Under the pieces are notes generated by a model. It saw only the letters and a program-made list of their open reading frames with translations, did no database searches and had not been told where the DNA came from. The position numbers and the translations under genes were made by a program. DNA of 64,000 bases from Paraburkholderia metrosideri (GTDB taxonomy: Bacteria; Pseudomonadota; Gammaproteobacteria; Burkholderiales; Burkholderiaceae), in the NCBI RefSeq assembly GCF_904848625.1, contig NZ_CAJHCP010000003.1, positions 248,001 to 312,000 of the forward strand, read 5' to 3'. The first letter of the stretch is position 1; every line of letters starts with the position of its first letter. Below, piece after piece: positions 26,817 to 37,000 of the stretch.

Positions 26817-27801
26817 TTCGCTCTCGCTATATTCTTTGCCGTCGCAGGGATCGGTGCCTAACTGCTTTCGACTCAGACTTTCATGAAGTCAGAGCGGATG
26901 GAACTAATAAAAATATCAGACCATCTAGAATTTTCAAGGAAAAATGTTTGTGACGAATCAGCCATTTTCGTCTGATGATTTCGTGGCCGGCACAGTCGTC
27001 ACGTATATTGACAGGCCAAGGACAGGGCGAATAAGTTTTAAGTCCTCAGATAATATCAACAACGTTGTCTAGTCCTTTTTAAGCTGGACGTCAACGTTTG
27101 ACGAACGCAGCAATCGACGCTCGATACGTCAAGCACGTCAGCCGTCGATACCAGCGAAACTTGCCGGAGTTGGTCGTTGAATCGCAGCGACGATAAACCG
27201 TTTGGAACGGTTATGCGACGCTTCCGCTTAAGCTAGATGGTTGTGGGTGTCTTGCGGCGCAGGTAGGCACGCTTCGCGTAAGGTTGAGTTCCTCGATCGA
27301 GAAGGCCTTCCGTTCGGCGGCTCAAGGCCTTTACGTCATCAATCAGCAACTTTGCGGACATTGAGGTGCGCCGGATTCTACGTCGGCAACGCAACTGGGT
27401 GCTGCCTCACCAATGCGGACAGCTGAACGTCGGCAATGGTCGAACCCGCCAGCAGACCTGCCAGCGCGAGTGGCCGATGTAGCCAAGTACTTGCCTTCGT
27501 AGCGTCACTGGGCCGATTGGCGGTTGAGGGTCGGGAGTGCACGTTGGCGACCGGCCGCTTTCGGGAAGCGAAATACCAATGACCGGTTTGCGGCGATGAG
27601 TTCGAAGCGCGGACGGACTCAGCCCGACCCACTACGGTCAGACGACCCCCTCCAAAGCGGTCAGTCAGTCAAATCACGGTTTTGCGAACTGGAGCACCTC
27701 AAAGCGGCCGTTGGCGAGCTCACACAACCGGCCAGGAAGCGACGTTGGACCGGAGATGCAGAATCGCTGACAATGTGCCTTCGGTCTGGCCGGAGCTAAA
27801 A
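26817..27801. other. Intergenic region: AT-rich promoter side, then degenerate repeats
   Basis: The part 26817-27080 is AT-rich and should hold the promoter of the leftward phosphoesterase operon; a palindrome ACAACGTTGT lies near 27060. From about 27100 to 27790 the sequence turns GC-rich and carries several repeat-like blocks, including GGCCGCTTTCGGGAAGCG near 27549, CTCCAAAGCGGTCAGTCAG near 27652 and CAAAGCGGCCGTTGGCGAGC near 27702. No gene is supported. Confidence 0.5.
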
Positions 27802-28173
27802 ATGAGAGGCAAATATGCGTCGCGGATTAGGTGGTATATCGCGTTGGGATTGATAGCCCTCGCCGTTCTTTGGATTCGCGCTCCGATACTAGGCGCCGCG
27901 TTTTTTTCTGCCGTGGCTTGCTATGTTCCGGCATCACTCCTTTGGATGCTACTAGGGCCATTGCTACAAGGGGGCCGTCCGCAAGGCACGAAGCTATTTG
28001 GAATTGAAGAACGGACTTTGCTGATTTTCGTTTTTTTGGGCGGGGTCTGCATCACCGCGTTGTTCCTATTTCTAGGGCAAGCAACGATCGCAAGCTTTGG
28101 AATGGTGGCGATGCTGGGTGGAATAGACGGTCTAATTCTCTCAAGCGAAACTCGCCCCGCTACAGCCGCTTGA
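27802..28173 (+). CDS. Small membrane protein of unknown function
   Basis: A 123-residue protein with three or four predicted membrane helices (residues about 10-25, 28-50, 70-90, 92-110) and a basic N-terminus (M-R-G-K-Y-A-S-R-I-R). The ATG is preceded by GGAG at the right distance. I recognise no family. It stands alone between repeat-rich gaps, and its stop is followed directly by another repeat block starting GAGCGGCCGCTTTGGAG. Confidence 0.6.
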   Translation: MRGKYASRIRWYIALGLIALAVLWIRAPILGAAFFSAVACYVPASLLWMLLGPLLQGGRPQGTKLFGIEERTLLIFVFLGGVCITALFLFLGQATIASFGMVAMLGGIDGLILSSETRPATAA

Positions 28174-28460
28174 GCGGCCGCTTTGGAGAAAGTTGAACGG
28201 CACTTGTGGGTCGACATCGGTCCTCCGCGTTGCCCGATCAGTACTGACCAAGCCGATAGAGATGAAATGCCACGACTCACAAAGGCCTTTCAAGAATCCG
28301 CGAAATAGCGGTAGAAAATAGGCAACGTGCCGACCAAGTATCTCCCGCCCTACTCGGCATCATCCAATCGGCCAATCCCAACATTTACCCCCCGATCCCA
28401 AATCCGAGATAGCCCCCCGTCCCTTATAATTACCAAATCGCCCGGAAACACCCGGCGATC

Positions 28461-28620
28461 AGGTTTGACAGCCTGCACACTAAACCCGCACGCCTGCCCA
28501 GGCAGGTCGTGCGTCTGCCTCCGCACGTCCTTTTTCAATGGGCGGGCCGTGGTGGGAGAGCCGCAAGGCTCGCTGGTTTGGTTTAGTGCCAGTCTGTCAA
28601 TCCCGCCACGTGCCCGCTCA
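28461..28620 (+). ncRNA. Structured leader RNA resembling phage C4-type antisense RNA
   Basis: Several helices can be drawn by eye. GCACG-CCTGCC pairs with GGCAGG-CGTGC (28488-28512) as a strong hairpin. GGCGGG (28541-28546) pairs with CCCGCC (28602-28607), enclosing a GAGCC-GCAA-GGCTC tetraloop hairpin (28558-28571) and a CTGG/CCAG hairpin (28573-28592). An upstream TTTGACAG (28464-28471) is complementary to CTGTCAA (28594-28600). The motif order resembles leaders common upstream of small genes in Pseudomonas and Burkholderia, and the C4 antisense RNA of P1/P4-type phages. The next gene starts about 65 bases downstream. The class assignment is from memory. Confidence 0.5.
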
Positions 28621-28682
28621 CCCCTTCCCCAAAGCAAGGCCAGTGTCCGGGCGACCCTTCGAAGCAACAGGGAGATCGCACC

Positions 28683-29015
28683 ATGCCCAGGTCCGTCAAA
28701 AATCAACCCGCTTCACGCCCACCAGTCGACGCCATCCAATACGAAAAACTCGCCCTGTCCGCATTCGATTTATGCGACCGGCAATTGAGTCAACTGGACA
28801 CGTTGATCACACTTGCGTCATCGATAGTTAGAAATCCTGCCTTCACGCACGACGAAAGAAGACGTCGTCAGACACTGCTCGAATTATTGGTGGACACGGC
28901 CGAGCAGTATCAGCAGGATCTCGAATGCGACCGCGAGTTGTTCCAGGTGTTGCACTCGACGCAAAGGGCATCCCGCGCAGCCGTCTCACGGCGCAGCAAG
29001 CAGCGAACCTGTTAG
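28683..29015 (+). CDS. Conserved small hypothetical protein, probably frameshifted near its 3' end
   Basis: A 110-residue polar, helical protein starting at an ATG with GGGAG eight bases upstream, just after the structured leader. It has no membrane segment and no known domain; C-D-R-Q-L-S-Q-L-D-T-L and R-R-R-R-Q-T-L-L-E-L-L are its notable parts. After F-Q-V-L (about 28950) the frame turns Arg/Ser-rich and ends. The +2 frame continues sensibly as A-L-D-A-K-G-I-P-R-S-R-L-T-A-Q-Q-A-A-N-L-L-A-E-A and runs to 29152. One missing base in the GTGTTGCACTC stretch would give a 156-residue protein. The intact form is the more likely ancestral gene. Confidence 0.6.
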   Translation: MPRSVKNQPASRPPVDAIQYEKLALSAFDLCDRQLSQLDTLITLASSIVRNPAFTHDERRRRQTLLELLVDTAEQYQQDLECDRELFQVLHSTQRASRAAVSRRSKQRTC

Positions 29016-29238
29016 CCGAAGCATCGGAGATCGCAAAGAAGCCGATGCAAGAAGCCAAGGTTTCGCCCCGCAAAAAGCTATCGACGAAACGCGCGGCCAT
29101 CACGTTGGCCGCCCCGTCAGTGCAACAACAACCGTCCACCGCACCGCACTAAGCCAGCACTAAACCAGCCGTCAGCGAGAACCAGACAACACACATTCGG
29201 CAACGCAAAACCACCACCTGACGCACAACCGGCGCACC

Positions 29239-29280
29239 AAAAAAAATGGCCGCAGCACAAATCGCGCTGCGGCCATTTCT
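29239..29280 (-). terminator. Rho-independent terminator after hemY (possibly bidirectional)
   Basis: AAATGGCCGCAGC pairs perfectly with GCTGCGGCCATTT around a 9-base loop. On the minus strand it is followed by a run of eight T, so it ends the hemC-hemDX-hemY transcript. On the plus strand a weaker TTTCTTC follows, which may end the transcript of the small gene at 28683. Confidence 0.85.
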
Positions 29281-29344
29281 TCATCAACTTCTCAAACGAC
29301 AAGTTTTCAAACCGTCAAAAAAAACCAACCTGAAAACCCAAACC

Positions 29345-30535
29345 TCAAACCACATTCATCGCCAACGCACTCTCACGATAATGCTGGCTAGCCTTATCGC
29401 TATCGCCAAGCTGCTCATGCAACCTGGCCAACGCACGATGCGAGCGAATCTTCAACGTCTCGTTATCCGCCAGCTTCAGCGCGCGTTCAAGGAACGATTG
29501 CGCCTTGCCCCACAACTGCTGATGCAGACACAAACGCCCCAACGCAAACAGCAAGTCCGCATCTTCCGGACGATCCTTCTGCCACGCTTCGGCCTTCTGA
29601 ATCAGCGGCAACGCGTCGCCCGCAGTCGTATCCGGATAACGGCGCAGCAAGCGCGCGTCCCAGTTCTGCGCGAGCGCTTCCTCGACGATCTTGCGCGCTT
29701 CCTGCGGACGATTCAGCGCCACCAGCAATTCCGCAGCGAGATCGGCAAGACGCGGCGAATGACGCTCGGTGGCCGATAGCGAGCTCCACAATTCCAGCAG
29801 CGCATCGGCGTTATGTCGACGGTCACGCAGCAGATTTTCCGCCGCCAGTTGACGCAACCGCACCGCCACCGCCGGATGAATCGCCTCGCGCTTTTCCAGC
29901 GTCTTGACGAGCTTGAGCACTTCGGCCCAGTTCTTCAATTGCTGCTGCGCGCGCAACATGATCTGCTGCGCGTGAATGCGCCGCGCGCCCTGCGATTGCA
30001 TTTCGGTCAGCGCGGTCAGTGCGCCGTCCGCGTCGCGGCCATCGGCGCGCATGTCGGCGGTGGCCATCAGGCGCGCATCCTGCCAGTCGGCTTCATTGAT
30101 CTGCGACAGCCATTCATCACGCCGCGCATATTCATGCATGCGATGCGCGGCCGTCGCCGCGATCAAACCGGCTGCGCCGTTGTTGTCGCCATTCGCGAGC
30201 GCATCCTTAGCGGCTTTTTCAGCGCGCGAAAAACGTCCGGCGTACAGATTGCCGATCGCATCACGCAGCGCCGCGTGCGCTTTCGCGACCCGCGAGCGCG
30301 CACGGTAAGCGGCCACGCGCTGCGGCATGCGCCAGATATTGCGGACGATGCGCAGCAGCGCATACAGCAGGATGAACAGCACCACCAGCCCGACCACGAA
30401 CAGATTCAACGAAATGTCGACGCGGTACGGCGGATAGATCAGCAGCACTTGCCCGGCGTCGAAGCGACCGACCACCGCCAGCGCGACAGCAATCGCGAAC
30501 AGCAACGCCAACCATAAGAGTCCCCGGATCGCCAT
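29345..30535 (-). CDS. hemY: HemY, heme biosynthesis-associated TPR membrane protein
   Basis: A 396-residue inner-membrane protein of the HemY N-terminal domain family, not the protoporphyrinogen oxidase of the same name. Two membrane helices at residues 5-22 and 42-63 are separated by the conserved Y-P-P-Y-R-V-D-I-S-L-N-L. Basic W-R-M-P-Q-R-V-A-A-Y-R-A-R-S-R follows, then tetratricopeptide-like helices to the end. It is the last gene of hemC-hemDX-hemY and starts two bases after the hemDX stop. Its biochemical role is not firmly known; it is thought to organise tetrapyrrole enzymes or intermediates at the membrane. Confidence 0.93.
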   Translation of the reverse strand: MAIRGLLWLALLFAIAVALAVVGRFDAGQVLLIYPPYRVDISLNLFVVGLVVLFILLYALLRIVRNIWRMPQRVAAYRARSRVAKAHAALRDAIGNLYAGRFSRAEKAAKDALANGDNNGAAGLIAATAAHRMHEYARRDEWLSQINEADWQDARLMATADMRADGRDADGALTALTEMQSQGARRIHAQQIMLRAQQQLKNWAEVLKLVKTLEKREAIHPAVAVRLRQLAAENLLRDRRHNADALLELWSSLSATERHSPRLADLAAELLVALNRPQEARKIVEEALAQNWDARLLRRYPDTTAGDALPLIQKAEAWQKDRPEDADLLFALGRLCLHQQLWGKAQSFLERALKLADNETLKIRSHRALARLHEQLGDSDKASQHYRESALAMNVV

Positions 30536-30537
30536 GA

Positions 30538-32580
30538 TTAACCTCGGCTCCGGTATTGACTGACCGCCTGCAAGCTCGTGCTCAGATCGGGCAACTGGAC
30601 CGCAGCCGACCCGGCATCCACCTGCTTGACCAGATCGAGCACGGTCTTGGTTTGCGCCGACGAGTTGTCGAAGTAACGCGTCAACGAATTTTGCGCGCTC
30701 TGCAGGTCGGACTTCAGCGTGTCCTGGTTGCGCGACAGCAGCGCGAGGCGCGCCGACAGCAAACGCAGCTTCAGATTCTCGCGCAGGAAATAACCCTGAT
30801 CGGGCGTGACGAGCATCGCGTCCGCATTGTCGATGCGGCGCACCTGCACGAGGCTCGTGATCTGCTCGCCGATGCCCGAGGTCACTTCATGCAGCCACAC
30901 TTCCCAGCGCGGCTTGCCCGTGGCAGCCGCCACCTTCGCGGTATCGGCCCACGTCGCCGCGTGCGGCGTCGCATGGGCGATCTGCGCTTCGCCCGACAGC
31001 GGCAAGCTGTCGACCTGGGCAATCGCGTTGTCGAGCTTGATCGCCATGCCGGTGAGATCGGTGGACGGCGCGGCCTTCAGCTTGTCGATGTCCTGCGCGA
31101 TGGCCTTGCGCACCGCGACCGCCTGCGGGCTGTCCGATGCGGCGAGACGCGTGTCCGCGCTTTGCAGCGCGAACAGCGCGAGTTGCGTGTTGCCGGTGAG
31201 TTGCAACTGCTGGCTAGCCGCCGACAGCATTTGCCCGACTTCGGCGAGCGTCCAGTCGTCGCGATTGCGCGCGAGATCGGCGTATTGCTGTTGCAGCGCC
31301 TGCTGCGCGGTCTGCGCATCGGCGAGCTTGCCTTCGAGTTGCGCAACCTGCGAGTCCGATTGATGCACGGTGGCCAGCGCCTGATCGGTCTTGATGCGCA
31401 GTTCGTTGGTTTGCGTGTCGTTGGCTTGCTGGCGTTGCGCGAGTTGTTGCTCGGCACGCTCAAGCTTGCGGTTGAGTACAAACCCGCCGCCGCCCGCCGC
31501 GCAAGCGAGGATCACGACGACAGCCCACAGCAGCGGTCCGCTCGCGCTGCGGCGCGTTTGCGCTTCGTAGGGAGTGAAGGGTTGATTCGGCGGCAACGGA
31601 GTAGTCGCGGCCGGCTGGGGTGAAGCGTTCGTGGATGCGTTCGTTTCAGTCATGCGTGAATGAGCCGGTGAATAAGCCGGTGAATGAGCCGGGTCGGACG
31701 ATACCGGTTGAACTACGGGCGGGACGACAGGCGGAACAGCGGCAAGCAGCGCGCGGGCAATGCGCTCGTCGCCCGCGCCGGACACCGTAATCCTATCAAA
31801 ACCCAATGCCCGCGCGGTCTGTGCGATTCGCGGATGCGGCGCGACAAGCGGCGCGTGCTTCAACTGGACGATTTCGTCGGCGGTGAGATGCTCTTGCGCG
31901 AGTTCGTGCAGATTGCGCACGCCTTCGGAACTGGTCAGGAGCCATGCGTGCGGTGCGCCTGCCAGCAACTCGTGGACGCGCGCCCAGCCGCCAATTGACG
32001 GTTCGGGGACGAGACGCCGGTAGGCAGACACGGCTTCGACTTCGGCACCGGCTTCGCGCAGACGGTCGGCGAGCCATTCGCGGCCGCCGTCGCCGCGCAC
32101 GATCAGCACGCGCTTGCCTTCGAGACTTGCCGCGCCGATGGATGCGTCGATCGCCGCGAACAGGCCTTCGGAGTCGAAGCTCGTCGATTCGTCTTCGGAA
32201 ACCGAAGCCGGGCTGATGACCTGATGCGCGGGCGCGGCCACGCCATGACGCGCGAGCGCCTGCACGCTGCCCGGCCCGACTACGCCGACTGGCAGCGCGT
32301 GCGGCCAGATTTCGTTGCTGCGGGCAAACGCCTGATCGACGGCATTCGGCGACACGAACACCACCAGCGCATAGCGCTCGAGCGACGCGAGCGCGGTGCG
32401 CAACGGCGCGTCGTCGGCGACGGGCGCGATGTCGATCAACGGGAAGTCGAGCGTGGCGATGCCGGCGGCGTCGAGTTGCCGGATCAGTTCACTCGACTGA
32501 CCGGCCGGTCGCGTAATCACGACCGTGAACGCCGCACGGTTGGCGGAGGATGCTGTGTTGCCTGGAGGATTGGCCGCCAT
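30538..32580 (-). CDS. hemDX: Fused uroporphyrinogen-III synthase (HemD) / HemX-like membrane protein
   Basis: A 680-residue fusion. Residues 1 to about 265 are HemD, which cyclises hydroxymethylbilane to uroporphyrinogen III, recognisable from V-I-T-R-P-A-G-Q at the start, V-S-P-N-A-V, and W-L-L-T-S-S-E-G-V. A Pro/Ala/Ser-rich linker follows. One membrane helix lies near 348-372, then a coiled coil rich in Gln/Ala (about 375-450) and the HemX domain. In many bacteria hemD and hemX are separate; the fusion is common in Burkholderia. The ATG at 32580 makes a TGATG junction with hemC; a GTG one codon upstream is also possible. The fusion tethers the synthase to the membrane beside HemY. Confidence 0.93.
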   Translation of the reverse strand: MAANPPGNTASSANRAAFTVVITRPAGQSSELIRQLDAAGIATLDFPLIDIAPVADDAPLRTALASLERYALVVFVSPNAVDQAFARSNEIWPHALPVGVVGPGSVQALARHGVAAPAHQVISPASVSEDESTSFDSEGLFAAIDASIGAASLEGKRVLIVRGDGGREWLADRLREAGAEVEAVSAYRRLVPEPSIGGWARVHELLAGAPHAWLLTSSEGVRNLHELAQEHLTADEIVQLKHAPLVAPHPRIAQTARALGFDRITVSGAGDERIARALLAAVPPVVPPVVQPVSSDPAHSPAYSPAHSRMTETNASTNASPQPAATTPLPPNQPFTPYEAQTRRSASGPLLWAVVVILACAAGGGGFVLNRKLERAEQQLAQRQQANDTQTNELRIKTDQALATVHQSDSQVAQLEGKLADAQTAQQALQQQYADLARNRDDWTLAEVGQMLSAASQQLQLTGNTQLALFALQSADTRLAASDSPQAVAVRKAIAQDIDKLKAAPSTDLTGMAIKLDNAIAQVDSLPLSGEAQIAHATPHAATWADTAKVAAATGKPRWEVWLHEVTSGIGEQITSLVQVRRIDNADAMLVTPDQGYFLRENLKLRLLSARLALLSRNQDTLKSDLQSAQNSLTRYFDNSSAQTKTVLDLVKQVDAGSAAVQLPDLSTSLQAVSQYRSRG

Positions 32581-33614
32581 CACTCGCCGGATGCCGCGCT
32601 ATTGGCTGGGTCGGCTGCGTCGGCGGCAGCATCGCCGGACGCCGCAGCGGGACCGCTGGCCGTGCTGAGCGCGCGGACAATCTCCATCGCGCCTTGCTGT
32701 TCGAGCGCGTCCGCCACTTCCTTGCCGAGCGCAACCGCACGCTCGACAGTGGGCGCAGGCGCGGACGCTTGCGCGCTCAACACGCGTTGACCATCGGTCG
32801 TCGCGACGATGCCACGCAGATGCAGCGCGCCGTCATGCCAGCTCGCATAAGCCGCGAGCGGCACCTCACAACTGCCGCCGAGCGAGCGCGACACCATGCG
32901 CTCCGCTTCGACCGCCGCCGCCGTGTGTTCGTGATGCAACGGTGCGAGCCATGCGGCGAGGTCCGCGCGATCGGCGCGAATCTCGATGCCGAGCGCGCCC
33001 TGACCGGCCGCGGGCAAGCTGTCTTCGGGATCGAGCAGCGCACGAATGCGCTCGCCCAGACCCAGCCGCTTCAAACCGGCCGCCGCCAGAATGATCGCCG
33101 CGTAGTCGCCGCGATCGAGCTTCGACAGACGCGTATCCAGATTGCCGCGCAACGGGCGCACCTGGAGATGCGGATAACGCATGCGCAGCATGGCTTCACG
33201 GCGCAGGCTGGAGGTGCCGACCACGGCGCCTTGCGGCAACGCGGCCAGTGAATCGTAATCATTGGAGACCAGCGCATCGCGCGGGTCCTCGCGCTCCATG
33301 ATGGTGGACAACGCAAAGCCAGCGGGCAATTCCATCGGCACGTCTTTCAGCGAATGCACCGCGAGATCGGCGCGGCCATCGGCCAGTGCAGCTTCCAGTT
33401 CCTTGACGAACAGGCCCTTGCCGCCGACCTTCGACAGCGTGCGATCGAGAATTTGATCACCACGTGTCGTCATTCCGAGGATTTTTACGTCACAAGATGG
33501 ATATAATTTGTGCAGCGCACATCGCACATGCTCCGCTTGCCACATGGCCAGGCGGCTCTCTCGCGACGCAATCACAAGCGTGTGGGGTGGCGTAGAAAAC
33601 GTCTCGGTGTTCAT
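32580..33614 (-). CDS. hemC: Hydroxymethylbilane synthase (porphobilinogen deaminase)
   Basis: A 344-residue cytoplasmic enzyme that polymerises four porphobilinogens into hydroxymethylbilane. The dipyrromethane cofactor Cys249 is in G-G-S-C-E-V-P-L. Substrate-binding segments [25 protein letters not shown] and G-T-S-S-L-R-R are all present. The ATG at 33614 is the family start; the open frame to 33833 adds residues without family likeness. A Gly/Ala/Asp-rich C-terminal tail of about 25 residues is extra. First gene of the heme operon, divergent from ppc. Confidence 0.96.
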   Translation of the reverse strand: MNTETFSTPPHTLVIASRESRLAMWQAEHVRCALHKLYPSCDVKILGMTTRGDQILDRTLSKVGGKGLFVKELEAALADGRADLAVHSLKDVPMELPAGFALSTIMEREDPRDALVSNDYDSLAALPQGAVVGTSSLRREAMLRMRYPHLQVRPLRGNLDTRLSKLDRGDYAAIILAAAGLKRLGLGERIRALLDPEDSLPAAGQGALGIEIRADRADLAAWLAPLHHEHTAAAVEAERMVSRSLGGSCEVPLAAYASWHDGALHLRGIVATTDGQRVLSAQASAPAPTVERAVALGKEVADALEQQGAMEIVRALSTASGPAAASGDAAADAADPANSAASGE

Positions 33615-34068
33615 TAGCTTGCTGATCGAATGACGGGATGTAATAACAATCAATGTTAGCACGCGCCTTTGTGTCCGAAGACACAGCGGAGCGCCGTGCT
33701 GGCGCGGTATCGATGGAGGAGACGGGCCTCGTGCAGCATGCGCGTGCCCCATCCCGGTCTGTTCACGCACGGTCGTTCGCGCACCGGGCCCCGACAGGCG
33801 GGATGATGCAATGCGGCGCGCAAGTTGCAGCAAGTTGCGGCAACTTGTATCAAGCAGCGCCCCGCACGCGAGCCTGTGCAGCGGGTCATGCAGTTTGTAC
33901 CCGCCATGCGTGTCGCGCTGTGTGCACGCGCTGCATGCAGGCGACCCCTCCCCGGCGTTACGCCATCGTCACCTTCCGCGTCGTGCAGTTCCTGGTGCAG
34001 TTCATAGTGCAGTTCCGCAGTAGCAGTTCATCACTTAACAGACCCTGGCTTCCCTGAGGAAACCCATC
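33615..34068. promoter_or_regulatory. Divergent hemC/ppc control region with short repeats
   Basis: This 454-base region must hold both promoters. It contains CAAGTTGCAG followed by CAAGTTG-CGG-CAACTTG (33821-33847), that is, a direct repeat plus a 7-bp dyad. Several TGCA-rich words (GTGTGCACGC, CTGCATGCAGG) follow, and a tandem repeat lies before the ppc ribosome binding site. I cannot place -35/-10 boxes with confidence. Confidence 0.45.
33983..34030 (+). repeat. 12-base tandem repeat in the ppc leader
   Basis: GTGCAGTTCCTG, GTGCAGTTCATA and GTGCAGTTCCGC follow one another directly, then a decayed fourth unit AGTAGCAGTTCA. The array ends 38 bases before the ppc start codon, in its untranslated leader. 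Confidence 0.8.
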
Positions 34069-37000
34069 GTGACGTCTTCCGGATCGGCGCGCCCTGCCCG
34101 CCGCAACACTGCATCGCCCAACGCTCGCACGGCCGACGCCGCCGCAGCGCCCTCCGCTCCCGCCGCTGCTGGTGCAGCCGACGCTTCGTCGACAACAGTC
34201 AAACGCCCGGGCAAGAATGCCCAGGCTGCGAAAGCGTCCAAAGCCGCCAAAGCTTCCACGCCGGTCAAGCCTGCCAAGCCCGCTAAAACGGTGAAGGCGG
34301 ATAAAGCCTCGCAAGCCAACCAGGCTGCATCGGTAAAGAAACCGGCCAAGGCCGCCTCCACGAAGATCAAGGTCGTCGCGACCGACGCTGCCGCGCCGAA
34401 AGCAGCGAAAGCTGCGAAAGCGCCGAAGTTGCAGGCTGTGTCGACGGAAAACGCGGCGCCTGTGTCCGCATCCGCCGCCGCGCCGAAGGGCAATGGCCGC
34501 ACGCGTGAGGACAAGGACCATCCGCTGTTCCAGGACATCCGATATCTGGGACGCCTGCTCGGCGACGTGCTGCGCGAACAGGAAGGCGACGAGGTGTTCG
34601 ACGTCGTCGAAACGATTCGTCAGACCGCCGTGCGCTTTCGTCGTGAAGACGACAACGCCGCCGCACAGACCCTCGACAAGAAGCTGCGTTCGCTGAGCCC
34701 CGAGCAAACCGTCAGCGTGGTGCGCGCGTTCAGCTACTTCTCGCATCTGGCGAATATCGCTGAAGACCGTCACCGCAATCGCCGTCACCGGATTCACGCG
34801 CTGGCCGGTTCGACCTCGCAGCCGGGCACCATCGCCCATGCGCTCGAACGGCTCGTCGAAGCGAATGCGGCCGCGACGCCCGTGTTGCAGCAGTTCTTCA
34901 ATGACGCGCTGATCGTCCCCGTGCTGACCGCACACCCGACCGAAGTGCAGCGCAAGAGCATTCTCGACGCGCAGCATGACGTCGCGCGTCTGCTCGCCGA
35001 GCGCGACCAGCAGTTGACCGAGCGCGAACGCGCGCATAACGAAGCGATGCTGCGCGCACGCGTGACGTCGCTGTGGCAGACCCGCATGCTGCGCGATTCG
35101 CGTCTGTCGGTCGCCGATGAAATCGAAAACGCGCTGTCGTACTACCGCGCGACGTTCCTCGAAGAAATCCCCGCGCTCTACACCGATATCGAAGAAGCGT
35201 TGAAGGAGCACGGCATCGACGCACGTCTGCCGCCGTTCTTCCAGATGGGTAGCTGGATTGGCGGCGACCGCGACGGCAATCCGAACGTCACCGCCGAAAC
35301 GCTCGAAAACGCGATCACCCGCCAGGCCGCGGTGATTTTCGAGCACTACATGGAGCAGGTGCACAAGCTCGGCGCGGAGCTGTCCGTGTCGAACCTGCTG
35401 GCGGGCGCGAGCGACGCGCTGAAGGAACTGGCGGACATCTCGCCGGACCAGTCGCCGCATCGCACGGACGAGCCGTATCGCCGCGCGCTGATCGGCATGT
35501 ACACGCGACTCGCGGCGAGCGCGCGCGTGCGTCTGGGCGAAGGTAGCGTGCCGGTGCGCAGCGCCGGTCGGGGCGCGGCGCCGGTGCGCGCGAAACCGTA
35601 TGACGACTCGTCGGAATTCGCGCGCGACCTGCATGTGCTGATCGATTCGCTCGCCGAGCATCACGGCGCGCCGCTCGCGGCTCCGCGCCTGTCGCCGCTC
35701 GCGCGGGCCGCTGAAGTGTTCGGCTTCCACCTCGCGAGCATCGACTTGCGCCAAAGCTCGGATATTCACGAAGCAGTGATTGCCGAGTTGCTCAAGCGTG
35801 CGGGCGTCGAAGACGACTACGCAGCGCTCTCCGAGCAGGACAAGCTCACCGTGCTGCTCGCCGAACTGGCACAGCCGCGCGCATTGCGTCTGCCGTACAC
35901 GGAGTATTCCGATCTCGTGAAGAGCGAACTCGGCGTGCTCGAAGAAGCCCGTGTCACGCGCGAAAAATTCGGCGCGCGGGCGGTGCGCAACTACATCATT
36001 TCGCACACGGAGACCGTCAGCGATCTGGTCGAAGTGATGTTGCTGCAGAAAGAAACCGGTCTGCTGCACGGCCGTCTGGGCGATGTGAACGACCCGGCAC
36101 GCGCGGGCCTGATGGTGATTCCGCTGTTCGAGACGATCCCCGATTTGCGCAACGCGCCGCACATCATGCGCGATCTGATCGCGCTGCCGGGTGTCGATGC
36201 ATTGATCGAACATCAGGGCAACGAGCAGGAAGTGATGCTCGGCTATTCGGACAGCAATAAGGACGGCGGTTTCCTCACGTCGAACTGGGAACTGTATCGC
36301 GCCGAACTCGCGCTGGTGTCGCTGTTCAACGAACGCGGCGTGACGCTGCGACTGTTCCATGGCCGCGGAGGCACCGTGGGTCGAGGCGGTGGCCCGACGT
36401 ATCAGGCCATCCTGTCGCAGCCGCCAGGTACTGTCGACGGTCAGATCCGTTTGACCGAGCAAGGCGAAGTGATTGCCAGCAAGTTCGGCAATCCGGACAT
36501 CGGCCGACGCAATCTGGAAACGGTGGTAGCCGCCACGCTCGAAGCGTCGCTGCTGCCGCACGGCAACGCGCCCGCCGAGTTGCCCGCCTTCGAAGAAACG
36601 ATGCAGCAGTTGTCCGATGCGGCGATGGCGTCGTATCGCGCGCTGGTGTACGAAACGCCGGGCTTCAAGGAGTATTTCTTCGAGTCGACCCCGATCGCGG
36701 AGATCGCCGAACTCAACATCGGCAGCCGGCCCGCTTCGCGCAAATTGCAGGATCCGAAGCAACGCAAGATCGAAGATCTGCGCGCGATTCCGTGGGGCTT
36801 CTCGTGGGGTCAATGCCGGTTGCTGCTGACCGGCTGGTACGGCTTCGGCAGCGCGGTCGCCGCGCATCTCGACAGCGCACCGAGCGACGCCGAACGCGCG
36901 CGCCGTCTCACGCTGCTGAAGAAGATGCACAAGTCGTGGCCGTTCTTCTCGAACCTGTTGTCGAATATGGACATGGTGCTCGCCAAGACCGATCTCGCCG

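Noticed and set aside
33958..36930. A 990-codon open frame on the minus strand opposite ppc
   Set aside because: It is rich in Arg, His and Gln with no domain, and lies fully antisense to the well-supported ppc gene; it is a GC-skew shadow.
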